A DNA stretch of 22,627 bases from Tangfeifania sp. (GCA_018400515.1 JAGYMR010000015.1:1-22627), one strand, 5' to 3'. Counted from the first letter of the stretch, positions 8,668-17,262 are shown. Made by a program: numbers and translations. The notes: generated from the sequence alone by a model not told the origin.

Positions 8668-9828
8668 TTATTCGATTACCGGAAGGTGGGCATACATATT
8701 TCCCACGCGGAATTCAAATGTGACGGATTCCCCGGGCACCACATTCAGGACCTGGATCATGCCATAGAAGACATCTTCATCATTTGGTCCGGTAACGGCT
8801 TTGTAGATGTAGACACCATCGCCTTCAATGGGATCGGCCATGGTGGTGGGAGTACCCGCTTCAAATGCCGCAATCGCATCGTTCGAATTGTTGTCGGAAT
8901 ACATTTCAAGCGTTGAGGCAACAAAATGAATGGTGTTGCCAGCATCCAGCCAGGCGGTTCCGCCCTTAAAGAACAGATCATCCGACAACGCAAGCATGGC
9001 ATTGGCATCATTTTCATCCACGCTGGCATTGACCAGGAGGTTGAGTCCGGATGTCTTGGTAAGGGTAGCTGTCTTCTTCAGGAAGAAATAGGGTTCACGG
9101 ACAATTACGCTGGTATTAATTTCATCCGTATAGCCTCCCTGGGACGCCACGAAAGAGTAGTACATGGTGTCTTTTCCTGCGGCAAAATCCGTTCCTGAGA
9201 TGGGAACCAGAAAAGGTTGGTCACCGGAGAAGGGAGAACCGGTGACAGCCACCCAGGGTTCATTCACTCCGTTTTTTCTCTGAGCAACCAGTGTACCGGT
9301 ATAATCGCCCGATTTGGGTTCGACGGTTACATTAAAATAGGCCGTTTCGTCATTCCGGGCAACATCCACCTCCACTCCTGAAACTTTTGGTTTGGTGGTT
9401 TCGGTAGCGGTAACCATGTTCACCCGCTGGATGGCATAATCGGTTTCCCCTGCAAAGGATACGGTCACATAATCCCCGGGGTCGTTGAGGTTGGTTTCTG
9501 CCCGGGTGTATGTTACCGAAGCGGTTAAACCACTGCCTACGGTTACCGTTTTCTGGGTTCCGGCAAGGGGCAGAAGCTGATCATTTCCTCCTTCATCTGA
9601 ATACTGCAGCTGAAGGCATTCAACAACCATTTCATCTCCCGACGCGGCATTGGGCAAGACCGCTTCCACCGTGAATGCATCATCAAGGGTGCTTATGCCG
9701 GTGGTCGTGGCACTTGAAACGTCGGTCAGGATCGCATTGCCGTTTTCATCTCTCGGTATATCAAACTCTTCTTCCTGACAACTGACCATTAAAATCAGTG
9801 CACATAAGATATAGATTATTTTTTTCAT
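8668..9828 (-). CDS. Predicted surface glycan-binding lipoprotein in SusE/F position (386 aa)
   Basis: I do not recognise a specific family. A short signal ends in a lipobox-like LMVSC with Cys17, followed by an acidic stretch (QEEEFD) of the kind that directs Bacteroidota lipoproteins to the outer surface. The rest is rich in Thr, Val, Gly and Asp with alternating hydrophobic residues, suggesting several beta-sandwich (Ig/Fn3-like) modules. Aromatic residues in the C-terminal half (for example FFKGGTAWLDAG, VYIYKAV) could serve sugar contact. It starts 43 bp after the SusD stop and is the last gene before a terminator; in PULs this slot usually holds a SusE/SusF or SGBP-type protein that binds glycan without cutting it. 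Function is inferred from position and export signal; no catalytic motif is visible. Confidence 0.75.
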   Translation of the reverse strand: MKKIIYILCALILMVSCQEEEFDIPRDENGNAILTDVSSATTTGISTLDDAFTVEAVLPNAASGDEMVVECLQLQYSDEGGNDQLLPLAGTQKTVTVGSGLTASVTYTRAETNLNDPGDYVTVSFAGETDYAIQRVNMVTATETTKPKVSGVEVDVARNDETAYFNVTVEPKSGDYTGTLVAQRKNGVNEPWVAVTGSPFSGDQPFLVPISGTDFAAGKDTMYYSFVASQGGYTDEINTSVIVREPYFFLKKTATLTKTSGLNLLVNASVDENDANAMLALSDDLFFKGGTAWLDAGNTIHFVASTLEMYSDNNSNDAIAAFEAGTPTTMADPIEGDGVYIYKAVTGPNDEDVFYGMIQVLNVVPGESVTFEFRVGNMYAHLPVIE

Positions 9829-9871
9829 TTTATAGAATGTTTTAATTTGTTAAATCATAAGATACACGCCA

Positions 9872-11494
9872 TTACTGGACAGGTTGCCAGCCATGATTTT
9901 GTAAACACTCCCTGTTGTTTTTGATTTCAGTGGCCGAAACAGGTGACAATAGATGTTTAACGCCAAACTCATGATCAAAACTTGTGGGCTGGTGCCCTAC
10001 AAAGTTTTCAAGTTCCTGAAACTGGCCTTCTCCATCCACCAATGCCTTGCGGGTGCGCCGCATGTCCCAGAGCATTTTGTTTTCAAAGATCAGTTCGTAG
10101 GCCCGTTCACTCATGATGTCCTTCAGGGTAAGGTCGCTGGCACTGAATTCCGCCAGTTCCGCCCGGATCCTTACCTGATTGATCCCTTTAACGATATCAT
10201 TATCCGAAACGGATTCTCCCAGTTGCCGGAGGGTCCAGTTTACTTCGGTCAGCATCAGCAGTATATCCGCATACCTGTAAAGGTTCCAGTTCAGTCCGGA
10301 ACGGCCGGTTTCCTTCACTGCCTCATAATCGTAAAATTTATAGAGGAACGGCATCGGGAATTTATCGGCAGGACTTTCGTTTACATCGTATTTCTTAGCT
10401 TTGGTATCATCGTAAAAGAAATACATCCTGTCCTGGAGGCGCTTGTCTGCCGGGTTGAAGGAATTGTAGTAGGCCATGCTGGGTACGTTGGTTCCTGTCT
10501 CGATGGTAAAATTTGAAACGTAACTTGTCATAGGCAGCCAGTAATAAACCGGGAAGTCGGTAACACCGGCCATGTACTGAATCTGGAAGATAGCACCTCC
10601 GCTGTTATTCATTTCCGGATTATTGATGTCTTCCATGGGATACATCTCATAGTTTCCATACAAGGCATTCAGCTGGGTCCTGGACTTTTGCAGGAGTTCC
10701 TTGGCACTGGGCGTATTCACCGGGTATTCGGTCATAGACCAAAGGCCCTCTTTGCACCAGGCTTTGGTGGTATCGGTATTCACCTCCTGGTAGGGGTAGC
10801 CGGCCATTGTAAGGTAGACATCGGCCAGCACGGCGCGGGATACATCCTTTGTCACGCGGCCGGTGGTGGATCTTCCGTCGGGAAGCTCACTTTCATTGAC
10901 GGCAAATTCGAGGTCGGGCACTATGATCTCATCATAGATCGCTTTTAAAGTCCTGCGGGGTTGCTCCGCTTTGCTGGCATCCTCGAGTGTTTTGACATTG
11001 TAGACAACATCTCCGTACTGACGTACCAGGCAGAAGTAGTAAAAAGCACGGAGGGTCCGGACTTCCCCGAGGAGTTTCGATTGGTCCGTGGGAGACAATC
11101 CGTCGATGGTCGGGATCATTTCAATGGCGAGGTTGCAATCCCTCACACCCGTGTACCAGTTATTCCACGGGCCGGTAAAATAGTCCTCCTCACCGCTTTC
11201 ATCGTCCTGCTCAAATTTCCAGAGCCGGGCACCCATGTATTGCGAATAAGCTTTTCCTGTAGCATATTCACGGGCTCCTGCCTGATTTCCTCCCCATTCG
11301 CTGGTTCCACTGGTCCAACCGGGCAGGGACCTGTAAGCACCCGTTGCCAGTGCAACACCTGCATCATAACTTGAAATGTCTGATTCGGTGGTGAGTGACC
11401 CGGTCGGTTGTTCCTTTAAAAAATCTTCGCATGAACCAAGAATAATACTTATTCCCAGAACAAAAAATATTTTTATGTATTTCATTACTTTCAT
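9872..11494 (-). CDS. susD: SusD/RagB-family outer-membrane lipoprotein (540 aa)
   Basis: The surface partner of SusC: it caps the transporter, binds the glycan and releases it into the channel. Seen: a lipoprotein signal with lipobox ILGSC (Cys22), followed by the family opening EDFLKEQPTGSLTTESD. The TPR-like helical region carries RTLRAFYYFCLVRQYGDVVY. The C-terminal RagB/SusD signature runs from INQVRIRAELAEF to ELIFENKMLWDMRRTRKAL, the usual ExxxEF-type helix before a short C-terminal tail. Length is typical. The gene starts 8 bp after the SusC stop, so translation is probably coupled; a second ATG three codons in is an equally good start. The symbol indicates the family; the ligand is not necessarily starch. 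Confidence 0.96.
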   Translation of the reverse strand: MKVMKYIKIFFVLGISIILGSCEDFLKEQPTGSLTTESDISSYDAGVALATGAYRSLPGWTSGTSEWGGNQAGAREYATGKAYSQYMGARLWKFEQDDESGEEDYFTGPWNNWYTGVRDCNLAIEMIPTIDGLSPTDQSKLLGEVRTLRAFYYFCLVRQYGDVVYNVKTLEDASKAEQPRRTLKAIYDEIIVPDLEFAVNESELPDGRSTTGRVTKDVSRAVLADVYLTMAGYPYQEVNTDTTKAWCKEGLWSMTEYPVNTPSAKELLQKSRTQLNALYGNYEMYPMEDINNPEMNNSGGAIFQIQYMAGVTDFPVYYWLPMTSYVSNFTIETGTNVPSMAYYNSFNPADKRLQDRMYFFYDDTKAKKYDVNESPADKFPMPFLYKFYDYEAVKETGRSGLNWNLYRYADILLMLTEVNWTLRQLGESVSDNDIVKGINQVRIRAELAEFSASDLTLKDIMSERAYELIFENKMLWDMRRTRKALVDGEGQFQELENFVGHQPTSFDHEFGVKHLLSPVSATEIKNNRECLQNHGWQPVQ

Positions 11495-11502
11495 GTTTTT
11501 AA

Positions 11503-14500
11503 TTAGAAAATCACATTAACACCAAACGTGAATGTAGTTGGACGAGGATATTGGTAAAAGTCCATGTGAGGCGTAATGTTATCCATATTGCCGCTGTCAC
11601 TACCTTCAGGATCGTAACCGGAGTATTCTGTCAGGACAAAAAAGTTTTCGGCGCTGAGGTATACCCTCATTTTGCTGAGGCCAATTTTGTCAAGGGTGTT
11701 TCTGGAAAACGTATATCCCAGGGTGGCTCCTTCACCTCTGACATACGAGGCGTCTTCAATCCAGTGGGTATCCGGGTAGGTCTGGTAATAGGCACCTCCC
11801 ATTCCGGGACGCACCTGCCCGATATCCGTATTCTGGTGGTCGGGACGCCAGGCATCCAGTACAGTAATTTTGCTGTTTCCCATGGTTTGCCTGTCCTCCC
11901 CGGAGTGGTTGGTTCTGTTCTCTATTGTTGCTCCGTAGGAGACCCGGATGTCGAGGGTGAAGTCAAAATTTTTGTATTCAAACCGGTTGTTAAAGTCCAT
12001 ATCCCAATCCGGGAAAGCATTTCCGAGCAGATATCCGTCAGAGGCATTGATCGAGCCATCTTTGTTGACATCTTCATATTTCACATCGCCCGGGACAAAA
12101 CCGTAGCGGGCAGCGAGGGAAGCTTCTTCCGTGCTGTAAGTTCCCAGCCGGTTCAGTCCCCAGAAGGTGGCAACCGATTCACCTTCCCGCAACACGGTGT
12201 TGGCTCCGCCAACCCACCAGTTGCGAAGGATATCCTCGCCGGTCGGACCAAGGGTCAGGATCTTGTTCCTGTTGGCATGCCATGCAATATTGGTGTACCA
12301 ATTGAACTGGTTGTTTTTGATATTATGGGTGTTCAGCATCAGTTCTACCCCTTTGTTCTCTATTTCCCCGTAATTTTCCCTTACACTTCCGGTAGTGGTG
12401 GAGGTGGGGAGGGGTACGTTCAGTAACATGTCGGAGGTCAGTTTATAGTAGTAATCGACCGAGAATGCGATTCGGTTGTTGATGAATCCGACATCAAGTC
12501 CCCCGTTATACTGGGTGGTTTTTTCCCACCGCAGGTTCGGACTGGCCATGGAACTGGGGTATAACCCGGGTTCTACTGAGCCGCCCAAAGCCACGTTGGT
12601 GGAACCAATAAATGCCTGGGTTACATAACTACCAATTTCCTGGTTACCGGTCTGTCCTAAACTTAACCGCAGTTTCAGGTTAGACAGGCTGGGAATGTCC
12701 TGGGCAAAGCTTTCTTCGGATATCCTCCAGGCAACAGATCCCGACGGGAAGAAGCCGTATTTTGAATTGGCTCCGAATTTGGAGGAGCCATCAACGCGGC
12801 CGGTAAAGGTTACCAGGTATTTGCTTTGGTAACTGTAATTGGCACGGGCGAAATAGGAGTTCAGCGAATTCTGTCCGTCGCTGCTTGAAGGGGCCGGACG
12901 GCTGGCAGTCCCTACTCCGATGTTGTGCCATTTATAGAAGTCATCAAAGAAATTGCGGTTCCAGGTCCAGAGATTTTCCCACTGGTACCGCGACCAGGAA
13001 AGTCCCAGAAGGGCGTTGATGGAATGATCATCCATCGCTTTGTCGAAACTGAGATAATTTTCGTTCTGCCAGTAGAGTGTTTTGGTAACATCAATGTCTG
13101 CCCGCCCGTGGTCGCCGCGGGTAACATCAATGCCTCCGTAATAGTTAAATTTGGAAGAGTTGTCGTCGGCGGCAAAGTTCGTTTTGAAACTCAGGTCCGG
13201 TGTAATTTGAAAGTTCAGTGTAATATTTCCGGTAAACTGGGAACGGTCGGTAAAACGTTCTACTGTTTGGCTCACCTGCCAGGGGGACTGGTGGTCGACC
13301 TCTCCCACGGGGAAGTGCAGGTTGCGTCCGTAAATGCCGGCAAAAGCGCCGTAAGTTGCTTCATCGTTGGGATACTCCAGCGGAATAATCGGGAACGCTT
13401 CCACAACACCCCTGGAGATACCGCCCGAAAAGTAAGAAACATCGTTGGATTGTTCCTTGTTCTTGTTAACGGCAATCTGAGTGCTGATATCCAGCCAGTC
13501 GGTAACTACAAAGTCGCCCGTTACGCGGCCGGTAAAGCGGTCAATTTTTGAATTGATCAACAGTCCGTCTTCCAGGGAGTAGCCAATAAAAGCCCCCAGT
13601 TTTGCCTTTTCAGTTCCTCCACGGATGTTGAACTGGTGGTTGGTTGATGTGGACGGGGTAAAAACGGCACCTTCCCAGTCGGTATCGAACCGGGGCTGGT
13701 AGTAATTGCCATCCCGTCCGATCAGCGGCACTGAATAACCTCCCTGGGTGGTCCGGGTAAAAAGGTTGGGATATTCCGAATAGGTGTCTCCGCCTTCTCC
13801 CGGAGGGAGTATCGACCCATCAGCGCATAAGGGCCAGTTGGGATTCCTGGCATATTTATGGATGTTTTTCCATGCCTGAGTGTAAACATAAAGGAACTGT
13901 TCAGAGTTGAGGCTTTCGAGGTTTTTTTGCAGGACGCCATGGGAGACGCTTCCTTCATACTCTACCTGAACATCTCCTACCTTTCCCCGTTTAGTGGTGA
14001 TCAGGATAACACCGTTGGCACCCCGAGCACCATAAATGGCTGTTGCGGAGGCATCTTTCAAAACCTCGATGGATTGGATTTCGCTGGGGTTCAGCATGGT
14101 CAGCGAATTGGCAACGCCTACGACCCCGTCAACCACCACCAGGGGCGAGTTATCGGAATTGATGGAGTTGGTCCCGCGGATCCGGATCAGGGGAACTCCC
14201 CCGGGAGCACCACTCCGCTCAATGATTTTCACACCCGCAACCTTGCCGGATATGGCCTGAGCCACGTTAAAGGCCGGTTTGTCGAGAAGCCGCTCTTCAT
14301 CAACGCTGGCTACCGAACCTGTCAGGTCACTCTTTTTTGCGGTACCATACCCGATGGCAACAACTTCTTCAAGGCCGATGACATCTTCCTCCATGGTCAC
14401 ATTGATCGAAGTCTGGCCTTCCACCCCGATTTCCTGGGTCAACATACCCACAAAGGAGAAAACAAGGGTGGCCTCCTCCGGGACATTGGTAATGGAGTAT

Positions 14501-15024
14501 TCACCGTTGGCATTGGTGACTGTCCCGCGGGTGGTCCCTTTAATCACGACCGAAACCCCGGGCAAGGGCCTGCCGCCCGCATCGGTTACCTGGCCCGAAA
14601 CAGCCGCCTGCTGTGTGCCCGACAGGTCACCTGCAGCGGCAAGGATGTTATTGCCAAAGGTGTCGTCTGCTTTGCGCACCACAATATAGCGGTCAACAAT
14701 TTCGTATCCCAGGTCATGATCCACAAGTACTTCGTCGAGGATCTCCATGACTGTGGCGTCCTGAGCATCCACCGTTACTTCGTTCAGATCACTCAATTCC
14801 TCCTTCTGGAAGAAAAAGTAGAATTCACTTTTTTCTTCGATCTGCCGGAAAAGTTCGATGATATTTCCGTTGTTAAACGAAATGTCTAACCGTGTATTCT
14901 GGGAATAGACAGAAGCGCTTACACTTACGATCGAGAAAAGAAACAGTGTTAACGTTAATTTCATAATTAACAAAATCTTTTTAAAACACCGGTCCATCGC
15001 TGTCCGGTTTGACAGTTTTTTCAT
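11503..15024 (-). CDS. susC: SusC/RagA-type TonB-dependent receptor with STN signalling domain (1173 aa)
   Basis: An outer-membrane beta-barrel importer for oligosaccharides, powered by TonB. Domains in order: export signal (about 1-42, ending SVYSQ); an STN domain (about 45-118, RLDISFNNGN to YIVVRK); a CarboxypepD_reg-like beta domain (about 142-225, VSGQVTDAGGRPLPGVSVVI and following); the SusC hallmark EEVVAIGYGTAKKSDLTGSV (219-238); the plug with IRIRGTNSIN, VVVDG and SIEVLKDASATAIYGARGA; then a barrel ending in an aromatic FGVNVIF. STN domains are found in transducer-type receptors that contact a FecR anti-sigma factor, and fecR and the ECF sigma gene lie immediately upstream here. Several in-frame ATGs exist near the N-terminus (15024, 14997, 14964). 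The first matches the usual basic SusC N-terminus. Confidence 0.96.
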   Translation of the reverse strand: MKKLSNRTAMDRCFKKILLIMKLTLTLFLFSIVSVSASVYSQNTRLDISFNNGNIIELFRQIEEKSEFYFFFQKEELSDLNEVTVDAQDATVMEILDEVLVDHDLGYEIVDRYIVVRKADDTFGNNILAAAGDLSGTQQAAVSGQVTDAGGRPLPGVSVVIKGTTRGTVTNANGEYSITNVPEEATLVFSFVGMLTQEIGVEGQTSINVTMEEDVIGLEEVVAIGYGTAKKSDLTGSVASVDEERLLDKPAFNVAQAISGKVAGVKIIERSGAPGGVPLIRIRGTNSINSDNSPLVVVDGVVGVANSLTMLNPSEIQSIEVLKDASATAIYGARGANGVILITTKRGKVGDVQVEYEGSVSHGVLQKNLESLNSEQFLYVYTQAWKNIHKYARNPNWPLCADGSILPPGEGGDTYSEYPNLFTRTTQGGYSVPLIGRDGNYYQPRFDTDWEGAVFTPSTSTNHQFNIRGGTEKAKLGAFIGYSLEDGLLINSKIDRFTGRVTGDFVVTDWLDISTQIAVNKNKEQSNDVSYFSGGISRGVVEAFPIIPLEYPNDEATYGAFAGIYGRNLHFPVGEVDHQSPWQVSQTVERFTDRSQFTGNITLNFQITPDLSFKTNFAADDNSSKFNYYGGIDVTRGDHGRADIDVTKTLYWQNENYLSFDKAMDDHSINALLGLSWSRYQWENLWTWNRNFFDDFYKWHNIGVGTASRPAPSSSDGQNSLNSYFARANYSYQSKYLVTFTGRVDGSSKFGANSKYGFFPSGSVAWRISEESFAQDIPSLSNLKLRLSLGQTGNQEIGSYVTQAFIGSTNVALGGSVEPGLYPSSMASPNLRWEKTTQYNGGLDVGFINNRIAFSVDYYYKLTSDMLLNVPLPTSTTTGSVRENYGEIENKGVELMLNTHNIKNNQFNWYTNIAWHANRNKILTLGPTGEDILRNWWVGGANTVLREGESVATFWGLNRLGTYSTEEASLAARYGFVPGDVKYEDVNKDGSINASDGYLLGNAFPDWDMDFNNRFEYKNFDFTLDIRVSYGATIENRTNHSGEDRQTMGNSKITVLDAWRPDHQNTDIGQVRPGMGGAYYQTYPDTHWIEDASYVRGEGATLGYTFSRNTLDKIGLSKMRVYLSAENFFVLTEYSGYDPEGSDSGNMDNITPHMDFYQYPRPTTFTFGVNVIF

Positions 15025-15068
15025 AAATTCACATGTTTTAATGATTATTGCACTTTGTTTTAATCGAT

Positions 15069-15113
15069 GCGGTGGGTATGTGGGGCATATCCACCGCTCT
15101 TCATTTAGAGCGG
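15069..15113 (-). promoter_or_regulatory. Two overlapping alternative hairpins in the fecR-susC gap
   Basis: On the transcribed strand, CCGCTCT/AGAGCGG (15094-15100 with 15107-15113, loop 6 nt) forms one hairpin. GCGGTGG/CCACCGC (15069-15075 with 15091-15097), extended inside by TATG/CATA around a 5-nt loop, forms another. Both need the same bases at 15094-15097, so they exclude each other. Neither is followed by a T-run. Position, 45 bp before the susC start and just after fecR, would suit an attenuator, a transcript-stabilising element or a protein-binding site. Confidence 0.5.
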
Positions 15114-15123
15114 ATAACAGCAG

Positions 15124-16158
15124 TTAATCTTTCATAGGCAGTTTATTTTTAGAAATGGTTATTACATCTTTGGTTTCGATGTTGTTTTGATAGTCAATTT
15201 TTACCGGCAGCAGGAGGCTGAAGGCTTCCACAATCTGGTCGAACGGTTTGTTCTTCAGAATGGTTCCTGAAAAACGAAGGTTTTCCGTCTCTTTTTGGTC
15301 AAATTGGATCTCTACATTGTACCACCTTTCAAGCCTGCGGGTTACTTCCGAGAGCCGTTCGTCATCAAAAATGATCTTCCCTTTGATCCAGCTGTCGTAA
15401 AATAGGGTATTCACGTTTTTAATATGATAATTTTCCGGTTGTTCCGGAATATGGATTTGCTCCTCCGGTGCCAGCCGGGCAATTTCATTTCCTGAACGGG
15501 CATTGATCTGAACAGATCCTTTCACCAGGGTCACTTTGCTGAAAACATCCTCCGGATAACTAAGAACAGCAAAGGAGGTTCCCAGTACTTCAACTTCGGT
15601 GTTTTTTATCTGGACCTTAAAGGACTTAGGGGATTCTTTTACCTTAAAAAAAGCTTCCCCTTCCAGTTGCACCTGCCGTTCTTTCCTGCCGAAATTGTCC
15701 GGATACCGGAGGGTCGTTCCGGAATTCAGCCAGACATGCGTTCCGTCGTGAAGGGTTAATTCGGACATTTGCCCGAGGGGGACTTTAAATTCGGTAAATA
15801 CCGGGTTTTTTCCGGCAAAATAAGCTTCCCATCCCCGGTTTACTGCTATTCCAATAAGAAATGCAAAGAAAATGATGGCGGCATATTTTGTAAGGGAGCG
15901 AATGAGATGGCGCCGCCGTAAAGCTTTCATCCTTGCCAGATGATTCCTGATCCTTTCCCAGGATTTTTTCCGGGAAACTTTTCGCAGGGGTTTTGCTTTC
16001 AGCAGATTTTCGTGGATTTCGGCAGCTTTCCGGACAATTTCTTCATCCTCTTTTTCCCGGCTTAAGTGTTCCAACGCATTGAGCGTTTCCTCTCCGGCCT
16101 CCTGGTGGATTTTTTGTGTGGCCAGCTCCCAGATTTTGTTTGGTTCAGTTTCTTTCAT
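15124..16158 (-). CDS. FecR-family anti-sigma factor (344 aa)
   Basis: An inner-membrane regulator that holds the cognate ECF sigma factor until SusC signals ligand uptake. Seen: a cytosolic helical N-terminus (about 1-85) rich in Glu and Lys; one membrane span (YAAIIFFAFLIGIAV, about 92-106) preceded by Arg/Lys residues; the periplasmic FecR domain (PF04773; about 121-235) with LTLHDGTHVWLNSGTTLRYP, EGEAFFKV and EVLGTSFAV; and a C-terminal DUF4974-type domain (about 265-335) with LSEVTRRLERWYNVEI and FSGTI. Length and order match the Bacteroidota group. It lies 173 bp after the sigma gene, separated by a perfect inverted repeat, and 99 bp before susC. Together with the STN domain of SusC this completes a three-part trans-envelope signalling set. 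Which periplasmic face touches the STN domain is inferred from the FecA/FecR model. Confidence 0.95.
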   Translation of the reverse strand: MKETEPNKIWELATQKIHQEAGEETLNALEHLSREKEDEEIVRKAAEIHENLLKAKPLRKVSRKKSWERIRNHLARMKALRRRHLIRSLTKYAAIIFFAFLIGIAVNRGWEAYFAGKNPVFTEFKVPLGQMSELTLHDGTHVWLNSGTTLRYPDNFGRKERQVQLEGEAFFKVKESPKSFKVQIKNTEVEVLGTSFAVLSYPEDVFSKVTLVKGSVQINARSGNEIARLAPEEQIHIPEQPENYHIKNVNTLFYDSWIKGKIIFDDERLSEVTRRLERWYNVEIQFDQKETENLRFSGTILKNKPFDQIVEAFSLLLPVKIDYQNNIETKDVITISKNKLPMKD

Positions 16159-16167
16159 ATTAACGGA

Positions 16168-16202
16168 TTAAAGAACGACTGAAAATTCCAGTCGTTCTTT
16201 AA
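16168..16202 (-). promoter_or_regulatory. Perfect 14-bp inverted repeat directly upstream of fecR
   Basis: TTAAAGAACGACTG (16168-16181) and CAGTCGTTCTTTAA (16189-16202) are exact reverse complements around a 7-nt loop (16182-16188). The proximal arm ends only 9 nt before the fecR ATG at 16158. In the sigma-fecR transcript the hairpin would cover the ribosome approach region. Its distal strand ends with a short T tract then AA, so it is a weak terminator at best. It could be a translation brake, an attenuator, a sigma-gene terminator or an operator. Confidence 0.7.
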
Positions 16203-16331
16203 AATAGTAAACTATGAACAACCGCTTATCGCAGGGTTTCCTGTCATTAAGGTTCGTTGTTTTAACTAAAGGACGAAAAACAGGATGGTGCAGGGTGACA
16301 GCGTCCGGAATTTTTTTATGGTGATGTTTAT

Positions 16332-16904
16332 TTAGTTGATTTTCCGGGTGGCGGAATTCTTTGTTACCAGGAACAGGTTAAAATCTTTGGGATCGAGCTT
16401 CTCCTTCAGAAAACGGTAGGCCCGGGCAATTTGTGTCTTTACCGTATTCCGGCTGATGTGCATTTTTTCAGCAATCTGGTTATAGGTCATTGAATCAAAA
16501 ACGGCCATTTCCAGAATTTTTCGCCGCTGGGACGGGAGTTGTTCCAAAGAAGCGTACAAAAAGGCATATTTTTTTTGATCGTCAAAATCTTCTTCTTCTC
16601 CCGGGTCGGAAAAACCGGGAGTTAAAGGCTCGGTAAACAATCTTTTTTTCCGGTAGTGGTCAATGATGCTGTTGCGCAGCATCAGGAAAAGGTAGTGTTT
16701 GACAGAGGTCTTGATTTCGATCTTTTGGCGTAATTCCCAGAGCTTGATGAAACAATCAAATACCAAGTCTTCCGCAAGCATTGTTTGTCCGTTGGTGTAT
16801 CTTTTTGTATAGAGATACATTTGGTGGAAGTATTTGTCGTGCAGCTGCTTGAGAGCCGATTTATCCTCCTTTTTGATTAGATTCCAAAGAGTCCGGTCTT
16901 CCAT
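16332..16904 (-). CDS. ECF (sigma-70 family) RNA polymerase sigma factor (190 aa)
   Basis: An extracytoplasmic-function sigma factor predicted to direct RNA polymerase to this locus. Seen: region 2 with KQLHDKYFHQMYLYTKRYT and AEDLVFDCFIKLWE (about 20-60), then SVKHYLFLMLRNSIIDHYRKK. A variable linker rich in Asp/Glu follows. Region 4 is a helix-turn-helix, LPSQRRKILEMAVFD then MTYNQIAEKMHISRNTVKTQIARAYRFL (about 125-170). The ATG at 16904 (MEDRTLW) is preferred: it lies 24 bp from a good promoter core, and the in-frame upstream extension to 17006 has no family resemblance and would run across that promoter. It is the first gene of the regulatory pair with FecR and stands apart from the rhamnosidase gene by 358 bp and a terminator. 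Confidence 0.95.
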   Translation of the reverse strand: MEDRTLWNLIKKEDKSALKQLHDKYFHQMYLYTKRYTNGQTMLAEDLVFDCFIKLWELRQKIEIKTSVKHYLFLMLRNSIIDHYRKKRLFTEPLTPGFSDPGEEEDFDDQKKYAFLYASLEQLPSQRRKILEMAVFDSMTYNQIAEKMHISRNTVKTQIARAYRFLKEKLDPKDFNLFLVTKNSATRKIN

Positions 16905-16927
16905 GAGTCGTTTATTAGGTCTATCTT

Positions 16928-16935
16928 CAAATATA
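16928..16935 (-). promoter_or_regulatory. Likely Bacteroidota -7 promoter element of the ECF sigma gene
   Basis: Read on the minus strand this is TATATTTG, an exact match to the Bacteroidota vegetative -7 consensus TAnnTTTG. It ends 23 bp before the ATG at 16904, implying a short leader. A TTTG that could be the -33 element ends 24 bp upstream (16960-16963), somewhat further than the usual spacing. It implies constant, housekeeping-type expression of the sigma gene. Confidence 0.55.
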
Positions 16936-17158
16936 ATCCTTTTTTTTGTCTTTTGAAAACAAAATACCCCCTTTACCGGGGATGGGTATAATTTGTCCAC
17001 GACCAAAAATGGAAGGGGCCCGGTTTCCGGCAGGTCCTAACGGGTTATTCGTATCTGGGGAAAAGGGAAAACCGGTTGATTGGTTTTAAGCGGACTTGTG
17101 CCGGTCATTTTTTTTGCCGCTGAGGGACAAAAGGGAATTCTGCGGGCGCGGATTTCAC

Positions 17159-17222
17159 AAAAAAAAGCCAACACTGGTTTTGCCTTCGCAATCTCGGAGG
17201 AGAGGCAATTGTCAGTGTTGAC
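17159..17222 (-). terminator. Rho-independent terminator after the GH78 rhamnosidase gene
   Basis: On the minus strand a 10-bp stem (17213-17222 with 17167-17176, one G-T pair) encloses a second 6-bp stem (17203-17208 with 17180-17185). A run of eight T residues follows (17159-17166 as A on the plus strand). It begins 40 bp after the GH78 stop and isolates the rhamnosidase unit from the sigma gene. Confidence 0.88.
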
Positions 17223-17262
17223 TTTGTTCAGGTGTAACAGGAATTTCCTGCTGATGAGTCTT

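Larger units (their letters stand above)
16905..17262. other. Gene-free region between the ECF sigma gene and the rhamnosidase gene
   Basis: This 358-bp stretch holds the terminator of the rhamnosidase unit at 17159-17222 and a likely promoter core of the sigma gene at 16928-16935. Between them (about 16936-17158) I see AT-rich and G-rich patches but no convincing gene on either strand. The plus-strand reading frame from 17080 runs into antisense of GH78 and has no recognisable content. Confidence 0.6.

Noticed and set aside
13858..14889. A 343-codon open frame on the plus strand
   Set aside because: It lies wholly antisense to the conserved STN, plug and SusC signature regions and its translation has no recognisable family features, so it is a shadow frame.
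15055..16265. Shared word TTAAAACAA upstream of susC (15055-15063) and of fecR (16257-16265) as an ECF sigma recognition site
   Set aside because: Both flanks are AT-rich, the distances to the two starts differ (about 31 and 99 nt), and no shared downstream element is evident; chance is likely.
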